A stretch of 6,790 bases of DNA from an uncultured Clostridia bacterium (lineage in GTDB: Bacteria; Bacillota; Clostridia; TANB77; CAG-508), in the NCBI GenBank assembly GCA_944392065.1, contig CALXVO010000063.1:1-6790 (forward strand), given 5' to 3'. The notes beneath the pieces were generated by a model that made no database searches, was not told the origin of the DNA, and saw only the letters and a list, made by a program, of their open reading frames with translations. A program made the position numbers and the translations under genes. Shown piece by piece: positions 4,395 through 6,790 of this stretch (its first letter is position 1; each line of letters opens with the position of its first letter).

Positions 4395-5021
4395 ATGGCA
4401 AGATATAAAGATGAACAATGCCGTATTTGTCGTAGAGAAGGACAAAAATTGTTTTTAAAAGGTTCAAGATGCTATACAGACAAATGTAGTATATCAAGAA
4501 GAAACTATGCACCAGGACAAAATGGTCAAAAGAAGAAAAAACTTTCTGAATATGGTACACAATTAAGAGAAAAACAAAAAACTAAAGCTTACTATGGTGT
4601 AAGTGAAAAACAATTTAGGAAATACTTTGAAATGGCTTCAAATACAAAGGGCATTACAGGTGAAGTATTACTTCAATTATTAGAAAGTAGATTAGATAAT
4701 GTTGTATATAGACTTGGATTCGGAAGTTCAAGAGCACAAGCAAGAATGCTTGTAACACATGGTGCTTTTGAAGTAAATGGACATAAAGTTGATATACCAT
4801 CATATTTAGTAAAAGCAGGAGATATAATTTCTGTAAGAGAAATTAGAAAAGATAACAAAGCTATACAAGCAAATGTAGAAGAAAATGCAGCAAGACCAGT
4901 TCCAGCATGGCTAGAAAAAAGTGCTGAAAAATTAAGTGGTAAAGTTGTAAGATTAGCATCTAGGGAAGAGGTTGATTTACCAGTAGAAGAACACCTAATA
5001 GTAGAACTTTACTCTAAATAA
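4395..5021 (+). CDS. rpsD: Small-subunit ribosomal protein S4 (uS4), zinc-binding form
   Basis: S4 binds the 5' domain of 16S rRNA first and nucleates 30S assembly; in several bacteria it also represses its own operon. The 208-residue product has the N-terminal cysteine knuckle C9, C12, C26, C31 typical of zinc-binding S4, the conserved YGVSEKQFRKYF (67-78), and the S4 RNA-binding domain at about 98-160 (SRLDNVVYRLGFGSSRAQAR, 98-117; GAFEVNGHKVDIPSYLVKAG, 123-142). The start is ATG 4395 with AAGGAAGGTG (4375-4384) upstream. Its position between rpsK and rpoA is the clostridial arrangement; Bacillus keeps rpsD elsewhere. The leader carries the tandem array. The protein itself looks ordinary. 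Confidence 0.97.
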   Translation: MARYKDEQCRICRREGQKLFLKGSRCYTDKCSISRRNYAPGQNGQKKKKLSEYGTQLREKQKTKAYYGVSEKQFRKYFEMASNTKGITGEVLLQLLESRLDNVVYRLGFGSSRAQARMLVTHGAFEVNGHKVDIPSYLVKAGDIISVREIRKDNKAIQANVEENAARPVPAWLEKSAEKLSGKVVRLASREEVDLPVEEHLIVELYSK

Positions 5022-5024
5022 TAG

Positions 5025-5121
5025 CTAGAAGTTAGATTATTAGAAAATTAGAAATTAGATTATTAGAAAATAGGAGAAAAGAGGAATATCTAACCTCTAA
5101 CTTCTAAACTCTAACATCTAG
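5025..5121. repeat. Heptad TTAGAAN inverted repeat between rpsD and rpoA
   Basis: The left half (5025-5066) is built of TTAGA units: CTAGAAG, TTAGATT, ATTAGAA and further shifted copies. The right half is a clean run of inverse heptads TCTAACC, TCTAACT, TCTAAAC, TCTAACA, TCTAG (5089-5121). The ends CTAGAAGTTAGA (5025-5036) and TCTAACATCTAG (5110-5121) pair at 11 of 12 positions, so the whole gap can close into a hairpin. It abuts the rpoA Shine-Dalgarno AAGGAGG (5124-5130) without covering it. It is the same family as 3901-3992. Confidence 0.75.
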
Positions 5122-5135
5122 TTAAGGAGGTAAAA

Positions 5136-6083
5136 ATGATAGAATTTGAAAGACCAAATATTAAATGCTTAGAAATCGACAATGATAGTAATTATGCAAA
5201 GTTTGTATGTGAACCATTGGAAAGAGGATATGGAATAACAATTGGAAATTCACTAAGAAGGATATTACTATCTTCACTTCCTGGAAGTGCTATTACGAGC
5301 GTAAAAATAGATGGGGTTCTACATGAATTTTCTACAATACCAAACGTAGTAGAGGATGTTCCAGAGATAGTTATTAACCTAAAAAGTGTAAGACTAAAGC
5401 TAGATCAAAATGAGGAAAAAACACTAAGAATTGATGTTAAAGGACCAGGAGAAGTAAAAGCTGGGGATATAATTACAGATGGAACAGTAGAAATATTAAA
5501 TCCAGATTTACATATAGCAACAGTTTCAGAAGGTGGAATACTAAAGATGGAACTTACAGCTGATATGGGTAGAGGATATAATAATGCTGAAAAGAATAAA
5601 AAACCAGATCAAGCAATAGGAGTACTTCCAATAGATTCAATTTATACTCCAGTAAAGAAAGTAAATTATTCTGTTGAAAATACTAGAGTTGGACAAAGAG
5701 TTGACTATGATAAATTAACAATAGAGGTATGGACAGATGGTAGCTTAAAACCATATGAAGCTTTAAGTCTAGCAGCAAAAGTTATGACTGGACATTTAGA
5801 ATTATTTATAGACTTATCAGAAACAGCAAAAAATACTCAAGTAATGATTGAAAAAGAAGAAAACAAAAAGGAAAGAGTATTGGAAATGTCAATTGAAGAT
5901 TTAGAGCTATCTGTAAGATCATTCAATTGTTTAAAAAGAGCTGGAATATCTACAGTTGAAGATCTAACAAATAAATCAGAATCAGATATGATGAAAGTTA
6001 GAAATCTAGGAAAGAAATCATTAGATGAAGTTACAAATAAACTACATGCATTAGGACTAGATTTTAGAAAAGATGAAGAATAA
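5136..6083 (+). CDS. rpoA: DNA-directed RNA polymerase alpha subunit
   Basis: The alpha dimer is the scaffold for RNA polymerase assembly, and its C-terminal domain contacts UP elements and activators. The product is 315 residues, the normal size. The N-terminal domain (about 1-230) has GYGITIGNSLRRILLSSLPG (31-50), the dimer and beta-binding helix, and PYEALSLAAKVMTGHLELF later on. A charged linker (about 231-251) leads to the C-terminal domain with SVRSFNCLKRAGI and NLGKKSLDEV. R261, N264, N290, G292 and K294 match E. coli R265, N268, N294, G296 and K298, so DNA binding should be intact. ATG 5136 lies five bases after AAGGAGG. It is followed by rplQ as usual. Confidence 0.98.
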   Translation: MIEFERPNIKCLEIDNDSNYAKFVCEPLERGYGITIGNSLRRILLSSLPGSAITSVKIDGVLHEFSTIPNVVEDVPEIVINLKSVRLKLDQNEEKTLRIDVKGPGEVKAGDIITDGTVEILNPDLHIATVSEGGILKMELTADMGRGYNNAEKNKKPDQAIGVLPIDSIYTPVKKVNYSVENTRVGQRVDYDKLTIEVWTDGSLKPYEALSLAAKVMTGHLELFIDLSETAKNTQVMIEKEENKKERVLEMSIEDLELSVRSFNCLKRAGISTVEDLTNKSESDMMKVRNLGKKSLDEVTNKLHALGLDFRKDEE

Positions 6084-6215
6084 TTGTTGGAAATCATTTT
6101 ATATTATATAGAATAAAAAATGAATTAATAAAAAAATAAAACAATTATTTTAAAACCAGACAATAGCAAAATAAATAATTAGAATTAATTCTTAAGTAAG
6201 AGGAGGGAAAACAAA

Positions 6216-6740
6216 GTGGCAACTAATAGAAAATTAGGTAAAACAACCGATATTAGATTAGCAATGCTTAAAGTCCAAGTTACTGATTTAATATTACATG
6301 GTAAAATAGAAACAACTGAAGCTAGAGCAAAAGAAGTAAAAGCTATAGCTGATAGCTTAATCTCTTTAGCTGTGAAAGAAAAAGATAATTTTGAAACTGT
6401 TGAAGTAAAAGTATCTAAAGCAAAACTTGATGCTAAGGGAAATAAAGAAACAGAACTTGTAAAAAGTAAAAATGGTAAAGAATATCTAAAAGTAGTTAGA
6501 GAAGAAACTACTGAAAAAAGACAAAAAGATATGCCATCAAGATTAAATGCAAGAAGAAAAATGATGAAGACTTTAAATAAAGTAAAAGACGAAAATGGAA
6601 ATAATATAGACTTACCTGCTAAACTATTTAACGAAATAGCTCCTAAATATGAAGGAAGAGTTGGAGGATATACTAGAATCCTAAAACTTGGAAACCGAAG
6701 AGGAGACGCAGCAGAAATGGTTATATTACAATTAGTATAA
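6216..6740 (+). CDS. rplQ: Large-subunit ribosomal protein L17 (bL17), long form with central insertion
   Basis: L17 lies near the polypeptide exit tunnel of the 50S subunit. The N-terminal part NRKLGKTTDIRLAML...IETTEARAKEVKAI (4-44) and the C-terminal part LFNEIAPKYEGRVGGYTRIL (137-156) with RRGDAAEMVILQLV (161-174) are typical. Between them an insertion of about 50 residues (roughly 55-106: many Lys and Glu, FETVEVKVSKAK, NGKEYLKVVREETTE) brings the length to 174 instead of the usual 115-125. Long L17s with a similar insert are, as I recall, found in clostridia, so this looks like a lineage trait and not a fusion or error. Translation starts at GTG 6216 after GGAGGG (6202-6207). It is the last gene of the operon. 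Confidence 0.95.
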   Translation: MATNRKLGKTTDIRLAMLKVQVTDLILHGKIETTEARAKEVKAIADSLISLAVKEKDNFETVEVKVSKAKLDAKGNKETELVKSKNGKEYLKVVREETTEKRQKDMPSRLNARRKMMKTLNKVKDENGNNIDLPAKLFNEIAPKYEGRVGGYTRILKLGNRRGDAAEMVILQLV

Positions 6741-6751
6741 GATGAATGAAG

Positions 6752-6782
6752 AAATGCTACCTGAAGAAGGTAGTATTTTTTT
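6752..6782 (+). terminator. Intrinsic terminator of the operon
   Basis: AAATGCTACCT (6752-6762) pairs with AGGTAGTATTT (6768-6778), eleven pairs including one G-U, around a GAAGA loop, and the 3' arm runs into seven T residues (6776-6782). It starts 11 bases after the rplQ stop. It is the only fully convincing intrinsic terminator in the window, which supports read-through transcription across the long gaps upstream. Confidence 0.88.
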
Positions 6783-6790
6783 CAATTGGG

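Noticed and set aside
4673..4858. Antisense open frame of 61 codons opposite rpsD
   Set aside because: It lies wholly within the conserved S4 domain coding region and has no recognisable motif.
5837..6097. Antisense open frame of 86 codons opposite the end of rpoA
   Set aside because: It is a Ser/Phe-rich shadow of the alpha C-terminal domain coding sequence.

Overview
The window carries the distal part of the spc/alpha ribosomal-protein cluster of a low-G+C Firmicute, most likely a member of the Clostridia. The order, all on the + strand, is the tail of secY, then adk, map, infA, rpmJ, rpsM, rpsK, rpsD, rpoA and rplQ, closed by an intrinsic terminator. Placement in the Clostridia rests on the very AT-rich sequence, an Adk with a cysteine-rich LID, rpsD lying inside the alpha operon, a four-cysteine S4, and an L17 of 174 residues whose central insertion resembles long L17s I recall from clostridia. 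The species cannot be named from this sequence.

Layout: 1-37 is the last eleven codons and stop of secY; 38-387 is a hairpin-rich gap; 388-1050 adk; 1220-1990 map; 2064-2282 infA; 2422-2535 rpmJ; 2742-3107 rpsM; 3501-3896 rpsK; 4395-5021 rpsD; 5136-6083 rpoA; 6216-6740 rplQ; 6752-6782 terminator. All genes look intact with their key residues present. Together they supply membrane protein export (SecY), adenylate balance (Adk), N-terminal methionine removal (Map), translation initiation (IF-1), the small-subunit proteins S13, S11 and S4, the large-subunit proteins L36 and L17, and the alpha subunit of RNA polymerase.

The genes are ordinary; the spaces between them are not. Nine gaps (350, 169, 73, 139, 206, 393, 498, 114 and 132 bases) add up to about 2.07 kb, roughly 30% of the window, in a cluster that is usually tightly packed. 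Most of these gaps hold palindromes or repeats: a switch-like set of mutually exclusive pairings over the map ribosome-binding site; large hairpins before and after the end of rpmJ; two full and two partial copies of a palindromic element between rpsM and rpsK; a three-copy, 114-base-period tandem array with pseudoknot potential before rpsD; and heptad TTAGAAN-type inverted repeats on both sides of rpsD. These intergenic elements are the part of the window that may be undescribed.
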